A DNA stretch of 64,000 nucleotides from Aplectana chamaeleonis (GCA_029168955.1 JAPDOI010000065.1:2046001-2110000), one strand, 5' to 3'. Shown: positions 31,746 to 43,355, numbered from the stretch's first letter. Numbers and translations are program-made. Notes: generated from the letters alone by a model not told the origin.

Positions 31746-32429
31746 GTTACATAATTAGGTAGCAATTTGATCTGTCAATATGATAGCGTTTCCGGAATCC
31801 AAAAAAATTCATCATTCTAAAAAGTTACATGCATCGGACGTTTTTTTTTGCCAAGTCTGCCAGATGCTCCCCGTTTTTAGAAAACTTAGCGCGGCTATTG
31901 TATCTCCACTTGGTTGAAACACTGGATTGAGAAGAGAAAAACAAATGTGCTTTTTTTTGCGCGGACGCTGCTTTTAAGCAAGAATTTAATGAAAGTAAGA
32001 TACATTTCAAAAACCATTAAATGGCCAAGCAAAAGCCGGGACAATCCTAAGGAGCTCTCAAATTCGATTATCTCCAGCGAAGAGCGATTATTTTCGTCAA
32101 AACCTGACCGGCTGTGCGCTGCTAATGATAATCAAAAGCGAGAGCTCTCTAGAAATGGCCAGAGATTCTCTACGGATAGATGGGTTGTTCTCGAACTGTG
32201 ACTAGATTTGTCAGTCCGCATATTCACGGAGGTGTGATGTCCTTTGTTTAGGCTTTGCCTATTTGTCACGGGCTTCAGCTACTGATTGAACACAATTCAT
32301 TCATCTGTGGCTAAGCTTAGTATTGCTAGTAAGGGAAGTGTTTAAAGCGTTAAACGCATCTACAAAAACGAATCGTTTGTATTCGTTGGGACTCAGTAGT
32401 AAAAATGAGTAGTGGTTGGCCACGAGCTG
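31746..32429. other. No feature recognised
   Basis: Some resemblance to neighbouring repeats at 30.4 kb (ATGCATCGGACG and its partner CGCCCGATGCATGTAAC) indicates an inverted duplication around the foldback cluster, with no genes. Confidence 0.4.
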
Positions 32430-32917
32430 CTGGTTCCAATAAATTTTAAGGGCGTAGTCCAACCTCGAAATCGTTCCCCAGTTCTCATGCTAGTCTTGAA
32501 GAAAATTTTGTGCTGATGACAAGGGTGTTGCTAGAATCGCTCAAAACCCACTTTGAACGAAGTTATGGATTCTCGAAAATTGGGAGTTCGAATGTTGAAA
32601 AATTCGTGGACGGGTTGTCTCGTTCCTGTTTTTCCTCGTCGTTCGCAGCCATCGCACCAGGGCAGATCACACTATAAAGCTAGACCGATAAGGAAACGGA
32701 AGAACATAGATTTCGAGTGGAATCCGTCGCGCGTCTCGTCCCTATTGAGAACGGAAGCTCTGAAGTAGGCGGAGCGAATGGGTGCTGATTTGGAGGGGGA
32801 GGGAATGGGTGCTTGATTTTTCTCGCCGGAAGAGTTGAGAATCCGCGTTTGGCAGGGTAATACACACAGCGGCCGGACCATAATACCAATTTTCACCCAC
32901 AAGCCTGGATTGTGTCT
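32430..32917. repeat. Dispersed repeat (GTGTCTTTA-ended family), copy 1
   Basis: It shares GACGGGTTGTCTCG, CGCAGCCATCGCACC, AAAGCTAGACCGA and an ending TGTGTCTTTA with the split copy at 34224-36090. The first part also resembles the type-beta MITE interior. Confidence 0.62.
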
Positions 32918-33028
32918 TTAGGCGTTTTTTTAGCATCGCGAAAAGGTAAGGGTACCCCACCAAACCCTTTTGTGGTATTCTGGCAGTTTTTTGGATTTGT
33001 CTCAAAACCTGTATGTAGGGGTAGATTA

Positions 33029-33493
33029 AAGGCAGCAGACACGCTCATGTATGGCATCGTTTTTATGACATAAATTAAAAATTCGGAGCCGATAGCATGG
33101 GAAACTAACGGAAAAAAAGGAAAATATATTTCTGTTATGTGGTGAAAGTGGACGAGTTATACCGCAGCATGCCAGCGCCGTTGGAACAGCGTAGAATACT
33201 ACGAAAACGGGTTGACAGAGCGGGGTCGATGCACTAGACGCATAAAAAATCAGCCAGAATGACTGTATTCGAACGATCATTCTGGACAAGTTTATATTCT
33301 GGAACGGAGTTGTCTAAGTTCATGGGCGGATTTGACAAAAATTTCCACTTCATATTGCCAAATTTAGTCGTTTTGACTCGTTTCCGACGCTTCCAATGGT
33401 GTGAGGGTTCTATTAGGGGATGGCTACACGACCCCAATAATGTAATTATTTCAACAACTTTTTCGAGCGTGTCTGGATCTGGCCCAGCCTTTA
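33029..33493. mobile_element. AGGCAG MITE (type delta relative) splitting a dispersed repeat
   Basis: The left end TTAAAGGCAGCAGACACGCT is clear; the right end (CGAGCGTGTCTGG ... GCCTTTA) is diverged. It separates the two halves of the repeat found intact at 28960-29250. Confidence 0.55.
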
Positions 33494-33639
33494 GAAAGAG
33501 GTTACGGTCGGTGACATACATTGAGGACGCAAAACCTACCTTACTGATTCAAAAATTGACAAATGGACATCAAATTCGTATCCAGCATCCCGAATAACCC
33601 CCATATAGAACTTCTGAGTCAGTCTGAGATTTTCGCTGA

Positions 33640-34223
33640 ACTACCGTACACCAACCGTAATCTCAAGTAAGCCGTCAGAAATCAATTTCTCAGATTGGTG
33701 TTAAGCTTTCTAAATGACCTCCAGAAAGACAATTTAGCCACATCTGCCACTATCATATCGGAAGTAGCCAGAAGTCGCGTTTTAATCTCAAACTTTTCCT
33801 TGATGGGAATCTCTGAATGAAGTCAGCCGAAAACTTCGAAAACTCGACAAACGTTATTCTGGGTACTGAACACGATTAAGAGATTCGTATGTAGAGCTTC
33901 GAACGATTTTTGTGCATTTTGGAAGGTACGGCAAGTACAGAAAAAAACTGTCTTAAGTTTATAGCTGCTTCGAAGCAACAGCTCGAGCCTGGATACTAAG
34001 CAGCTTTACTATGAGAAACTAACATTGTTTTCTTTGTTACATATGCGTCTAACGTTCGGAACACTTATTTTGTATCTCGCGTCCGCCTTTTTTTCAAAAA
34101 CCATTAGCTTTTAATCTCCTCTTTACATATCCGTCAGAACTTCTGACCGCCTCCAAGTGCTATTTTCACACAGGATTCCAAAGCATCTTGGCATTGTGAA
34201 CAAGGCAATCAGAAAGCCTTGAT
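33640..34223. other. No feature recognised
   Basis: AT-rich without supported structure. Confidence 0.4.
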
Positions 34224-34366
34224 GGCACAGTCTGGCTTCGAAATCGCAATCAGCGGTTTTTTAATTATCTTGGAGAGATTCTTGGACTGATCACAATAGT
34301 GTCTCTAGAATCGCTCGAAACCCATATCGAACTAAGTTATGGTCCCTTGGGGATTATGAGATCACG

Positions 34367-35795
34367 CTCAGAAAAATAAAAACATATTACATATATTATA
34401 AAAAGCTCAATACAATACACTTGTAACATAAATCGGTTAATGTATATTACTTGCGAAATAAATCGACCCATGTTACGTGTTAGGCCCCCGTCATAGTCGG
34501 TGGATCTACTGAGTCCCACACGGTCGATACGCACCGAATTCGTGGGAAATGGGTGGAAAAAAATCAACCCACTGAGTCCGACTGCGACCGTCTGATGCCC
34601 ACCGCAATCCCCCCGGTCGATACTGATATTTCTCATGCGTACAAGGGCGGGGCCAATGCACCGACTGAGTCCCGTTGAGTCCCACTGAGTCCCACCCGGT
34701 CGATATAGGTGTTTCTCACGTGATTTGGGTGCATTTTTTTCGGCCGACTGCGACCTGCCGAGTCCCACCGCATCTCGACTCTCGCCGTCTGCGCTCTGCC
34801 CCACGTACTGCTGATACGGAAATCAGATTCAGACATGTTGAAAACAAGAAAAATCAGCCACCAAACACGTTCCGATTCACAGCTGAGGTGATAATCGTCA
34901 CTATCAATTGCGTGTTTCGCAGAGGAGCTGGTTGGTGCTGGGGCAACCGGACTCAGCAGGTTTTTCCACCCCGGAGTCATCCGGACTCAGCAGGTTTTTC
35001 GACGAAGTCTGACCGGGGCCTTACATGCAATCAATCGATCTCTCGCTCGCACACCGTATGACGCATGTCACATATTACATTCGTCGAGATATTTCACATG
35101 TAATATTTTTTTCAACGAATGAAAAGTCGATATTCGTAACATAAGGGAACAATACGATATACTTGTAACATATCTCGGCCAATGTAAGTTACTTTTGAAT
35201 TACCTCTACTCAAATAAATTGCATGTAGTATAAGAGTAGCATATTTCAAATATCCCCAGCAGCTGAGGGCCCAAGCTGAACACCGTCTCCAAACCTGCAC
35301 AGCATACGGGCCGTCGAACACCTTGGCGGTGACCGCACGGTCACTGGCTTGACTATCGACCCGGTCGAGTCGTTGAACTGGCACTCTCCATGGTTCGTGC
35401 TGATCGAGGGAGAATCAGGGGGATCGAAATACAATATTTTTGAAGAAAGCTTAGACTAACTGCTCCATGCATGAAGCTGTGTGTTCCAAGCTGCTGCTTC
35501 AGTTATGGATCAGCAAGCTTTAAGCTTCTGGGAACTTCAGGGGAGCATCCCAGGAGCTCAAAACTGGCGGATTCGTACCTGAAGCAACAGCTTAAAACCT
35601 GCAGCTTCAGATCGGAAGCATCGAGGCTCAGCTTGCAGCACTATTCAAGCTACATGAAATTTAAGTGTAGTGTCGTGTAAGTGTATGTTACTCGTAATAT
35701 AAGAGTAGGTTACATGCCATATAAACGTAAGATACTTGAATGTCTTGAACATCTTACACTTTATATTACATGTAACATGTTTTCATTTTTCTGAG
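34367..35795. mobile_element. CTCAGAAAAATGAAAACA-ended element with TGTAAC repeats, copy 1
   Basis: Left end CTCAGAAAAATAAAAACATA; right end TGTTTTCATTTTTCTGAG, an inverted match. Subterminal DNA is rich in TTACATGTAAC and TGTAATATAA motifs. The centre near 35255-35470 is unique GC-richer sequence. A Harbinger-like MITE sits inside (34483-35020). Compare copy 2 at 41960-42712. Confidence 0.72.
34483..35020. mobile_element. PIF/Harbinger-like MITE, copy 2
   Basis: Starts GGCCCCCGTCA and ends TGACCGGGGCC, with TTA on both sides (34480-34482 and 35021-35023). It shares most of its interior with 15119-15579, which differs mainly by a ~75-base deletion or replacement. No transposase. Confidence 0.78.
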
Positions 35796-36090
35796 CGGCG
35801 AGAAATTGGTGGACGATTTGTTTCGGGCCTGTTTTCACTTATCGCTCGCAGCCATCGCACCGTAGCAGACCACACAATAAAGCTAGGCCGACAACAAATG
35901 GAAGAAAGTAGATTTCGATCACAATTCATGACGCGTCTAGATTCTATTGGGACCAATAAACCCTATAGTGGGCGGAGGAAATGGGTGCTCGATTTTTCCC
36001 GCTTGCTCAGAGGAGTTGAGATTCCGTGTTTGACAGGGCAGCAGCCGAGCCATAATATGAAATTTTGAGCACGAGCTCGAACTGTGTCTT

Positions 36091-36522
36091 TAAAGGCAGT
36101 GGTCACGATGAAAAACGTTATCGAAAAAACTACAAAAATCAGCTTAGACCAAAAACAGCTAAAAAATATGAAGGTAGCGCGGTGAAAAACGGTCTACAAA
36201 TAGAGTTTCTAGGGCCCAAAATTTAAAGAATAAAAACAGTTGAATAATGAAAGCATCACTTCAGTCAATGTTTTTGACTAGATGTGTACATAAATTCGAA
36301 GGTTCATTGATTGACATTCAATTTCAAGCTAGCTGATGTTCTTGATATAAGAGGTCATCGATGCCGATGATGTGGAGGGCTCAAGAAAGTTCAGGTTTCA
36401 AATTCGGCCCAAAACAGTGTTTTTTTCGCGATTTTTTCTTATAGGTCCTACTACTCGAGACCCAGGAAAGGATTTGGAGGTAAAAAGACGACAAGCATAT
36501 TTGATCGCGACCACTGCCTTTA
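36091..36522. mobile_element. AGGCAG-type MITE (type gamma), copy 2
   Basis: TTTAAAGGCAGTGGTCACGA at the left and GCGACCACTGCCTTTAA at the right. The interior matches 13222-13739 with deletions. Confidence 0.72.
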
Positions 36523-37480
36523 ACGGCGGTCTGATTAATCAAAAAGAATTCTTCACTGCTGAACAAGAAGGTGTGGAACTTGCCGTTGTCTTCCTTATAT
36601 CTGGCGTTGATGTGTCGCGTTCATTTCATTGAAAAGATCCTTAGTCATATGAATGAGAAAAGAGAAGCGGATCCTGTCACGAAGCTGAAAATACTTCAGC
36701 AAGTTTCTAGTGCGATTAGCTTTCAAACAAAAACCAACCCCTTGCTGGCCGATCAATATTAACGCTCCTTTTGTCACGAATGCAGTATGTTTTTCCCTTC
36801 CCTCTGGCGTGGCAAAGAACGATGATGTGGAGTTCATACAGATAAACAAACATATCAACGAACGATTAGTCGAATGAATGAATAACCTTCCGGGAATGCG
36901 TTCCTTCCGGAAAAAGGAAATGTCAGAGCACTTCTGAGAAGCGTTGAGCAAGAAATCATTCTTTGGCTCCGACAGCGTACTCAATAAATATTACTGTAAA
37001 GTGAGCCATAGACTTCTGCAGCGTCGCCTACGCAACCACAAAGGAGTCGATTATGAGTTCTAAAGATTAGTGTTTTGTCACCGCAGTGAATTAGTTAAGT
37101 TTCAAAGCGTTCCCTGTTTCTAGCATGTTTTGACGCGTTTTTTTGTGTGTTTTGCCCGGAGCTAACTGCTGCCAAATGTTTTACTTAAAGGCAGTGTTCA
37201 CGATAAATTTCACTTCCAATATCTCCACGGTTTACAGAAAGTCTGGTGCCCTATATAGCGAAGCACGCTTTAAAAGGACGCGAAAGTCGCGTTTTCGAGC
37301 CAAGATAGGTCCTCCCTTGTTTACGTTGACTTTTGAGCGTGGAGGAATTGACCGCTAGAAGGATGAAAATATAAAGAATATAGTCTACAGCAATGGATGT
37401 AGGACCTGGTAAGGTTGCGGATGCTTCTTAACATACTGTAGCCTGATTCGGTGAGTTTTGCCTTCCGCTCTCACGTTTCC
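36523..37480. other. No gene recognised; one isolated AGGCAG end
   Basis: TTAAAGGCAGTGTTCACGAT at 37186 is a lone type-alpha/beta end. A 129-codon minus-strand frame (36595-36984) lacks start, splice and domain support and is not called. Confidence 0.4.
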
Positions 37481-38441
37481 ACCTGGGGTGCGATTCATGA
37501 ACGCACATTCGTTGGTCTGGTTTGGTTAAGGTTTGGTTTGGTTTGCAAGCCCACGCGTAACCAAACCACTTCCCCGCGCTAACCAGCGATTCATGAATGT
37601 TTTCGCCGGCTTGGTTTGCAAACCGGGTGTCAAAACGTGTTTGAAGCTGGTAAATCGGTGCCAGCTAATCAATTCTGTCCGCGTCAGTGTTAGTCTTTTT
37701 TATTCTTGCTATTTTTACTGATTATTCACTGTGAAAAGTTTAATAATATAGATTATAAAAATTCAATTGATTTCAAGGTCAGAGTTACTCGCAAACTGCT
37801 CGCTTTTTTCACGTATTTACCGTTGTTCAGAGTGAAATTGCTGTTTTAAAAAGAGAAAATACCTGCGATGTCTCTGTTGTGGTGACTTAGGGCGAGACAA
37901 GAACATGTATGGAAAACTCAGACCAAGTTTGCAGCTTTATGTTAGTTTCTGAACGACAATAATAGGAACAAAGAGAGGGATCGCAGTGAAAGCGGTGAAA
38001 AATCGTCTAGTGCGCTCCAATGCGAACGCCGCTGTCGCCATGACGCGCTAGACGAAAATTGGGGTGGGTGTAATTAACACGCTCCACTGACAATCGTTTT
38101 CGGCGACGCCTAGGCAAATGGCTGTCAACGGCTCCGGGGGTGGTCCGCTCCGAATATTTGCCGAGCCGTCGTGCCCTAAGACTTCCTGGGATTGAAAAAG
38201 AAAACATAACGGCACATTAAAAATTCAGTGAAATTGCACAATCTGCACGGAATTGAACGTCTAGCTGGCTAACCGCACTTAACCCACCCTAACCAGCCTT
38301 TCCGAGGTGGGTTGGATTCTAGCCCACCCGTAACCCAGAGATATGTAGCCAAACCGGAGCTTGATGAATCGCTGGTTTGCAACCAACCCGAAACAAACCC
38401 TAACCAAACCAGTGAATGTGCGTTCATGAATCTCTCCCCTG
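37481..38441. mobile_element. 0.96-kb element with GATTCATGAACGCACATTC ends
   Basis: The left end reads GATTCATGAACGCACATTC then GGTTTGGTTAAGG-type repeats; the right end is the inverted match ending near 38441. Subterminal DNA is dominated by GGTTTGGTT/AACCAAACC repeats. No transposase frame, so probably non-autonomous. Confidence 0.65.
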
Positions 38442-38574
38442 TTTTCATTGCTTCCACAGATGTAGTCGTATCGGTGAACACACAGACTCACCGATCTATC
38501 AAAGCTGTTCCGGAAAAATGAGTGATATCACTAACGAACTACCGCATGTTAGGACGAGTCCGCAACCTCACCAG
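38442..38574. repeat. ~138-bp dispersed repeat, copy 1 (copy 2 at 50768-50906)
   Basis: Both copies run from CCTGTTTTCATTGCTTCCAC to CTCACCAGG and share the frame FIASTDVV.SV.TQTHRS on the plus strand. It could be an exon duplicate or a small transposon piece. Confidence 0.6.
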
Positions 38575-39351
38575 GTCCAACTAAAATTGCTGTAGACTAT
38601 AGCATTTAAAGACACAGGAAACCCAAAAAATTAATTCTCAGATTTCATGCTTATCTTGGAGAGAGTCACACGCTGATCACAGAGGTATCTCTAAAATCGT
38701 CCAAGACCCCCTTTGAACAGAGTTATGGCTCTTCAAAGATGCCTAGATTTTGAGGGTGAAAAATTGGTGGACGAGTTGTCTCAGGCCTGTATTTCTCTTC
38801 ATTCGCAATCGTTGCCTGAGATCGAGCCAGGATAAGGAGATAGCCCAGCAGTGGGCTGAAGAACGACGACTTATTGGAATTCATCCATCCATTGAGCCGC
38901 TATCGAGTCCGAAAATCTGTTAGGGGGTCGGGCCTGTGGTGGTGAGCGAAGGGGGTCGGGCCTGTGGTGGTCGCTTATATCTCGCTTATTTGGAGGAATT
39001 AAGATCTCGCATCTGGCACGTGTTATACAGGAAGGGTCTTCTACACAATTCCACGAAAATCTCAAAATTCATATCTGAGGGTGTACCGTGCCTTTAAGGC
39101 AATCAAGCGATCAGCACTTATCAGCTCTTCCTTGACTTGATCATTCCTGTAATCTGAGTCTTCATTTGTTCATATCGAGGGGGCGGATCTGGAGCTCTGG
39201 TACACCAAAACGCTTGTTCGCAGCCATTATTTTGTCACTCCTTGCTCGTTTTCTACCGTTCTTTCAACCCTGAGAGCCTAAGGTCACTCTCGCCTATCAT
39301 TTCACTGCGGAAAGCCACCGATGATGATCATCGTTAACGCTGCCTTTGAAG
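38575..39351. repeat. Degenerate MITE fragments
   Basis: Contains the type-beta-like core GGTGGACGAGTTGTC, two direct copies of GGGGGTCGGGCCTGTGGTGG (near 38922 and 38951) and AGGCA-like ends near 39090 and 39340. Boundaries are uncertain. Confidence 0.4.
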
Positions 39352-39655
39352 GCACAGTCCAACTGAGAATCGTTTTTCCGTTTTACTCACTGTCTTGAAA
39401 ACGGTCTCACGCTGATTCCGATGATGTCTCCGGAATCTTACAAGACCCCCTGGGGACGGAGTTATGGCTCCTTGAAAATTGAGCTACGGAAGCATGGTGG
39501 AGGAGTTGTCCGTGGCTTGTAAGTTCCGCCAATTGCAACCGATGTATGCGAGTGGACCTGAATCGATAGAGAGGTTGAGAATTTGGGAAGAAAATCATGA
39601 TGATCCAAAATCATGGCTCATCACGCCAGTATTGAAGGCATCGTTCACGATGAAT
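39352..39655. mobile_element. AGGCA-ended type-beta MITE fragment
   Basis: Begins AAGGCACAGTCCAACTGAGA, with the interior GGAGTTATGGCTCC and GTGGAGGAGTTGTCCG; the right side is replaced by another end (GAAGGCATCGTTCACGATG) at 39635. Confidence 0.5.
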
Positions 39656-40376
39656 TTCGCCTTCGAGTTTTCCATATATAATGAGAGCTCCAGTATCCAG
39701 TATAACAGCTACGTTCAAAAAAGCGCGAAAAATCACTGAAAACCCCTTTTTCAGACCGAAAATATCTCTACCGACTTTCGAGAAAGGAAGAGTCGTTCGT
39801 TAGAGATCGCTGTTTTTACCAACGATCTCACGATCAAATGAAGTTTATCTTACTTCCAAAAGATTTGTGCATAAGGAAAGGTTAACCGGTGTGTGTAGAA
39901 AAGTCATTCTTCATGTAATCGTATAGTATATTCCATCAACATCCCTTCAGTTGTACTGTATCAAATGTTGATCATTCACTTATATGATGGCTGACAGGGA
40001 ATTGTGTCAGATGACTAACGGAGGGCCGGCTTCTTTTGACGGAATTTGAAACATTCAACCTCAATTATCTTCACATTAAGGCGTTTTCGACCGGACTAAC
40101 TCTCCCTACGTTCTTGGGTGGGCCCATAAAATTATTTGAACCTGAACCAAAGAACAGTGAGTGGTTCTCAGCGCGTACGATGCCTTTGAGCTCGAAAGAT
40201 CATAACATGGGCGTGCCAAAGTGGCTTCCGGGTGTGGGCGCCCCAAGGTGGCTTCCTCTTATATCTCACTTATTCGGAGGAATCCAGAGCTCGCACTTGG
40301 CAAATGTTATATGAGGTGGGTCTACTCCACAATTATGTATTTTCTCATATTTCGCCCCTGAGCTTGGACTGTGCGT
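39656..40376. repeat. Half copy of the 21.3-kb inverted repeat, plus unassigned DNA
   Basis: Between about 40018 and 40195 the sequence follows one side of the structure at 21270-21940 (GGGCCGGCTTCTTTTGACGG to CAGCGCGTACGATG). A direct repeat of AAGTGGCTTCCGGGTGTGGGC-like units follows at 40207-40255. Nothing else recognised. Confidence 0.5.
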
Positions 40377-40909
40377 TTAAAGGCAGTGGCCGCGCTCAAA
40401 TATGCTCGTCTCCTTTTCCTCTCTAAACCCTTTTCTGGGTACAGAGTAGTAGAACTTGTAGGAAGAAATCGCGAAAAAACGCTGCTCTGGGCCAAATTCG
40501 AAGCCTGAACTTTCTTGTCTTTTGATGGTGAACGAGCCCACCCCACATCATCGGCATCGATGATCTCTAGTATCAAGAACACCAGCTGGATTTCAATCAA
40601 TGAACTTTCGGATTTATGTACACATCTAGTCAAAAACATTGGTTGAAGTGCTTGCTTTCATTGTTCAACTGTTTTAATAGGTAAATTTGCATTTATTTCT
40701 TCCTCTGAGTGTCGATGATTTTTGACGGCTTGGCATGAGACTGTGATCTTCCTGTGCACGTGTGCTTGAACTGGAAATTTAGGGTCTTAATAACTCTAAT
40801 TCTAGCCCGTTTTCACCGCGCTACCTCCATAGTTTTTGAGCTGTTTTTGATCTGAGCTGATTTTCGTAGTTTTTTCGATAACGTTTTTCATCGTGACCAC
40901 TGCCTTTAA
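40377..40909. mobile_element. AGGCAG-type MITE (type gamma), copy 3, reversed
   Basis: TTAA-flanked, opposite orientation to copy 1, sharing CGATGATCTCTAGTATCAAG and GTTTTTCATCGTGACCACTG. Confidence 0.75.
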
Positions 40910-40922
40910 AGGCGGTACTGCC

Positions 40923-41955
40923 TTTAAAGGCAGTGGTCAAACCATAAAAATCAGATTGGTTCCCAAACAGCTAAAAGACTTACGGGGCGAGAAACGGGCT
41001 ATCATTAGAGTTATTAAGTTCCTAGGTTGATGGTTCGTGCACACGTGCACAGCTCTTCCCAAAAAGATCGCAGTCTCGTACCGGGCAGTCAAAAATCGTT
41101 GACCTTCACAAGCCGAAATAACTGCTAATTTAGGTAACAAAAACAATTGAACAAGATAAACAAGCACTTCATTCTGTGTTTTAATTAGATGAGGGCTGGA
41201 ATAGCCGAGCAGACCAGGCTGAAGGCCATCGTTCAGTGATTAAAGTCAGTGTTCACTATAATCTTCGATTTTGAGATTAATCGCTAAATCGATTGTTTGG
41301 CCCCCGAGTAGAACTGAGATGACGAAGAAACCGAGAAAAACGCACCAGAAGGGCACGAAATCCTCAAGTATCAGCCCGCCTCTTGAGTATCAATGGAACT
41401 GTTCGTTGCGACAATGAAATCTTTGTGGACCAGTTTTTTGCAATTCTCCATTCTGTGTTGCTCCGTTCTTTCCTTCAGGCCCTAAGTAATACTGGGTTTC
41501 TCAAAATATTCTTCCATTTTCGATTGGTCCCATTTTTCACCGGTGACAACCACCGTGAACATGTTCATCCAACCGGACAACTAGTCCAGGTCATAAAATA
41601 ATGTCACTGAAATAAGACGAATTAGTGCGTTTTTCGCCGTTTCTTCGTGATTTTGGTAACAGTTGGTTGCCAATGCATTGTTTTGAGTGGAAAACTTGGA
41701 AACGAGAATCATCGTGAACACTGCCTTTAAATCCAATTGCAAGCCAGCTGATGTTTTTGATACGAGAGATCATCGATGCCGATGATGTGGAGTGGGCTCG
41801 TCCACCCTCAAAAAACTGGAAAATTGAAGCGGATAATTTGACCCAAGACAGGGATTTTTTTTCGCAATTCTTTCATATAGGTACTACTGCTCTGAATCGA
41901 GAGAGGTTCAGAGAAGAAAACTACTTAGAAAATCTTGATTTTCACATGGAGGCCA
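40923..41955. mobile_element. AGGCAG-type MITE (type gamma), copy 4, interrupted
   Basis: Starts AAAGGCAGTGGTCAAACC. The gamma interior is interrupted by the alpha MITE at 41241-41730 and resumes at 41731 (CAATTGCAAGCCAGCTGATG). The right terminus is lost near 41955. Confidence 0.65.
41241..41730. mobile_element. AGGCAG-type MITE (type alpha), uninterrupted reverse copy
   Basis: Left end TAAAGTCAGTGTTCACTATA; right end ATCGTGAACACTGCCTTTAA. It is the reverse-orientation relative of 12243-13223 and supplies the empty site for the nested insertion there. Confidence 0.72.
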
Positions 41956-41959
41956 ACTG

Positions 41960-42712
41960 CTCAGAAAAACCAAAACAAGTTACTTGTAATATAAATGTAA
42001 CTTACTTGAATGTCTCAAGTAACTTACATTTATATTACATGTAACATACATTTATATTGCATGTAACATACATTTATATTACATGTAACATACATTTATA
42101 TTACATTTAACTTACATTTATATTACATGTAAGTTACACTTATGTTACATGTAACTTACATTTGAATTTTCACTATGGGTGGCCACCACGAGACGCAGAC
42201 GACACGCGACACAGAGGGCGTGTTCCAGGCCACACACTACGCCAAAAGAAAGCTGTGCAGGGCCTTCCCTGCTGGTATGGGGTCAAGTGCCTCAAACTTG
42301 GGTAATTGAACCAACAGCAACGCCAGTTGTATGGCTGACCCCGCGAGTGCGTCGTACATCAGCCTTGGAAATATCTTCTTGGTCGATTTAAGTTACTTGC
42401 GACTTATATTGTGCCATTTAAGTTACATGTAACATATCTGAGGCGCACTGCACGCAGTACCCTCTCAGAAACTGAAATTAATTTACTTGTAACATATCTA
42501 AGCTGATTTAAGTTACTTGCGACTTATCTCAGGGCATTTAAGTTACATGTAACATATCGGTGGCGCAGCGCACGCAGTATCCCACCGATATGTTACATGT
42601 AACTTAAATGGCCCGAGATAAGTCGCAAGTAACTTACATCGGCTCAGATATGTTACAAGTAACTTGTTTTCGGCCTTTTAGGTTACAAGTAACTTGTTTT
42701 CATTTTTCTGAG
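41960..42712. mobile_element. CTCAGAAAAATGAAAACA-ended element with TGTAAC repeats, copy 2
   Basis: Left end CTCAGAAAAACCAAAACAAG; right end CTTGTTTTCATTTTTCTGAG. Left subterminal DNA (41985-42170) is a tandem ~22-base repeat of TTACATTTATATTACATGTA type. The right side contains a palindrome centred near 42570 with arms of about 90 bases. The unique centre (42175-42390) carries the SL1-like sequence. Confidence 0.72.
42200..42312 (-). ncRNA. Spliced leader SL1-like RNA gene or pseudogene
   Basis: On the minus strand from 42312, 21 of 22 bases match the nematode SL1 leader; the fourth base is C instead of T (GGTTC, then AATTACCCAAGTTTGAG). Next comes CAAGTTTGAGGCACTTG, which can form the first stem around the splice site, then a perfect hairpin GCAGGG-AAGG-CCCTGC, then CTTTCTTTTGG, resembling an Sm-binding site. 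The donor reads GAG|GC rather than GAG|GT. SL RNAs donate the leader to mRNAs by trans-splicing. The GC donor, weak Sm site and location inside a repeat element favour a captured or decayed copy. Confidence 0.55.
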
Positions 42713-42769
42713 TGCAGGTCGAGCGCCGGATTCTGACAGTCTGCGTCGCTCCTGTCGTCTGTGACGCAG

Positions 42770-42974
42770 CAAGAAGTCTGCGATTGACATGTCCCGTCAC
42801 ACCACAACAGAAGGTGCAAAACGTTGCGAAATATGCTCCGTCATATCCGGGTCACAACAGAAACAAGAAAATGCTAATTCGCCCTCTATGTCACAGCAGG
42901 AATTAGTTGTGGGCTCCCCGCGACAACCGGGATTTCCTGAGCACTATTACCTCTCGGAGGTGGCGAAACTCTAA
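42770..42974 (+). CDS. Possible terminal exon of an unrecognised gene
   Basis: After a CAG at 42767-42769 the frame reads KKSAIDMSRHTTTEGAKRCEICS, continues with a glutamine/serine-rich stretch and ends EHYYLSEVAKL and TAA. Composition is protein-like and there is a CxxC pair. The first in-frame ATG is 42789. No upstream exon found, since the DNA before it is the TGTAAC element. It may be a gene remnant or coincidental. Confidence 0.28.
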
Positions 42975-43051
42975 CCTTCAAAACTTATAATCGAGTCCTC
43001 AACGCGTCTGCCGAAAAGAAAACGTGAAAGGAAAAATGTTGCCGACGGAGT

Positions 43052-43319
43052 TACTAAGCTTTTCTGAGCCAAATTCAGGTCCGCAATTGCGAATCGACAC
43101 ATTTTTTCTGCACGCTCTCGAATGGGATGAGTTTCCAGCGCCGCAGCCGCCGATCTGTTGAGTCTAGGTGGGTTTTGGAAAGTGGGAACTTTAGAAAAAT
43201 GGAGAAAACCGTGTAAAAAAGCCACATCGAGTCGGTTTTGGCGCCGGAAACTCGACCGACTCAAGTGCGAGCGGCCGCAAAGTCTGTCGAGAAGCAATTT
43301 GACCAAGAGAAGCACAGTA
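43052..43319. mobile_element. GTGCTTCTCTGAGCC foldback MITE, copy 1
   Basis: The left side carries TTTTCTGAGCCAAATTCAGG and the right side the complement ending AGAAGCACAGTA. The centre has TAGGTGGGTTTTGGAAA. A sister copy lies at 44634-44917. Confidence 0.7.
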
Positions 43320-43355
43320 CACGACGAGAATCGCTCGATTCATGACAGAACATTA

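Larger units (their letters stand above)
34224..36090. repeat. Dispersed repeat (GTGTCTTTA-ended family), copy 2, split by a 1.4-kb insertion
   Basis: The outer pieces 34224-34366 and 35796-36090 together resemble the contiguous copy at 32430-32917. The element at 34367-35795 lies between them. Confidence 0.6.

Noticed and set aside
36595..36984. 129-codon minus-strand frame considered as a retroelement fragment
   Set aside because: No motif could be matched to reverse transcriptase, GIY-YIG or any transposase.
37186..37206. Possible complete MITE at 37.19 kb
   Set aside because: Only one AGGCAG end is present; no matching right end was found within 1 kb.
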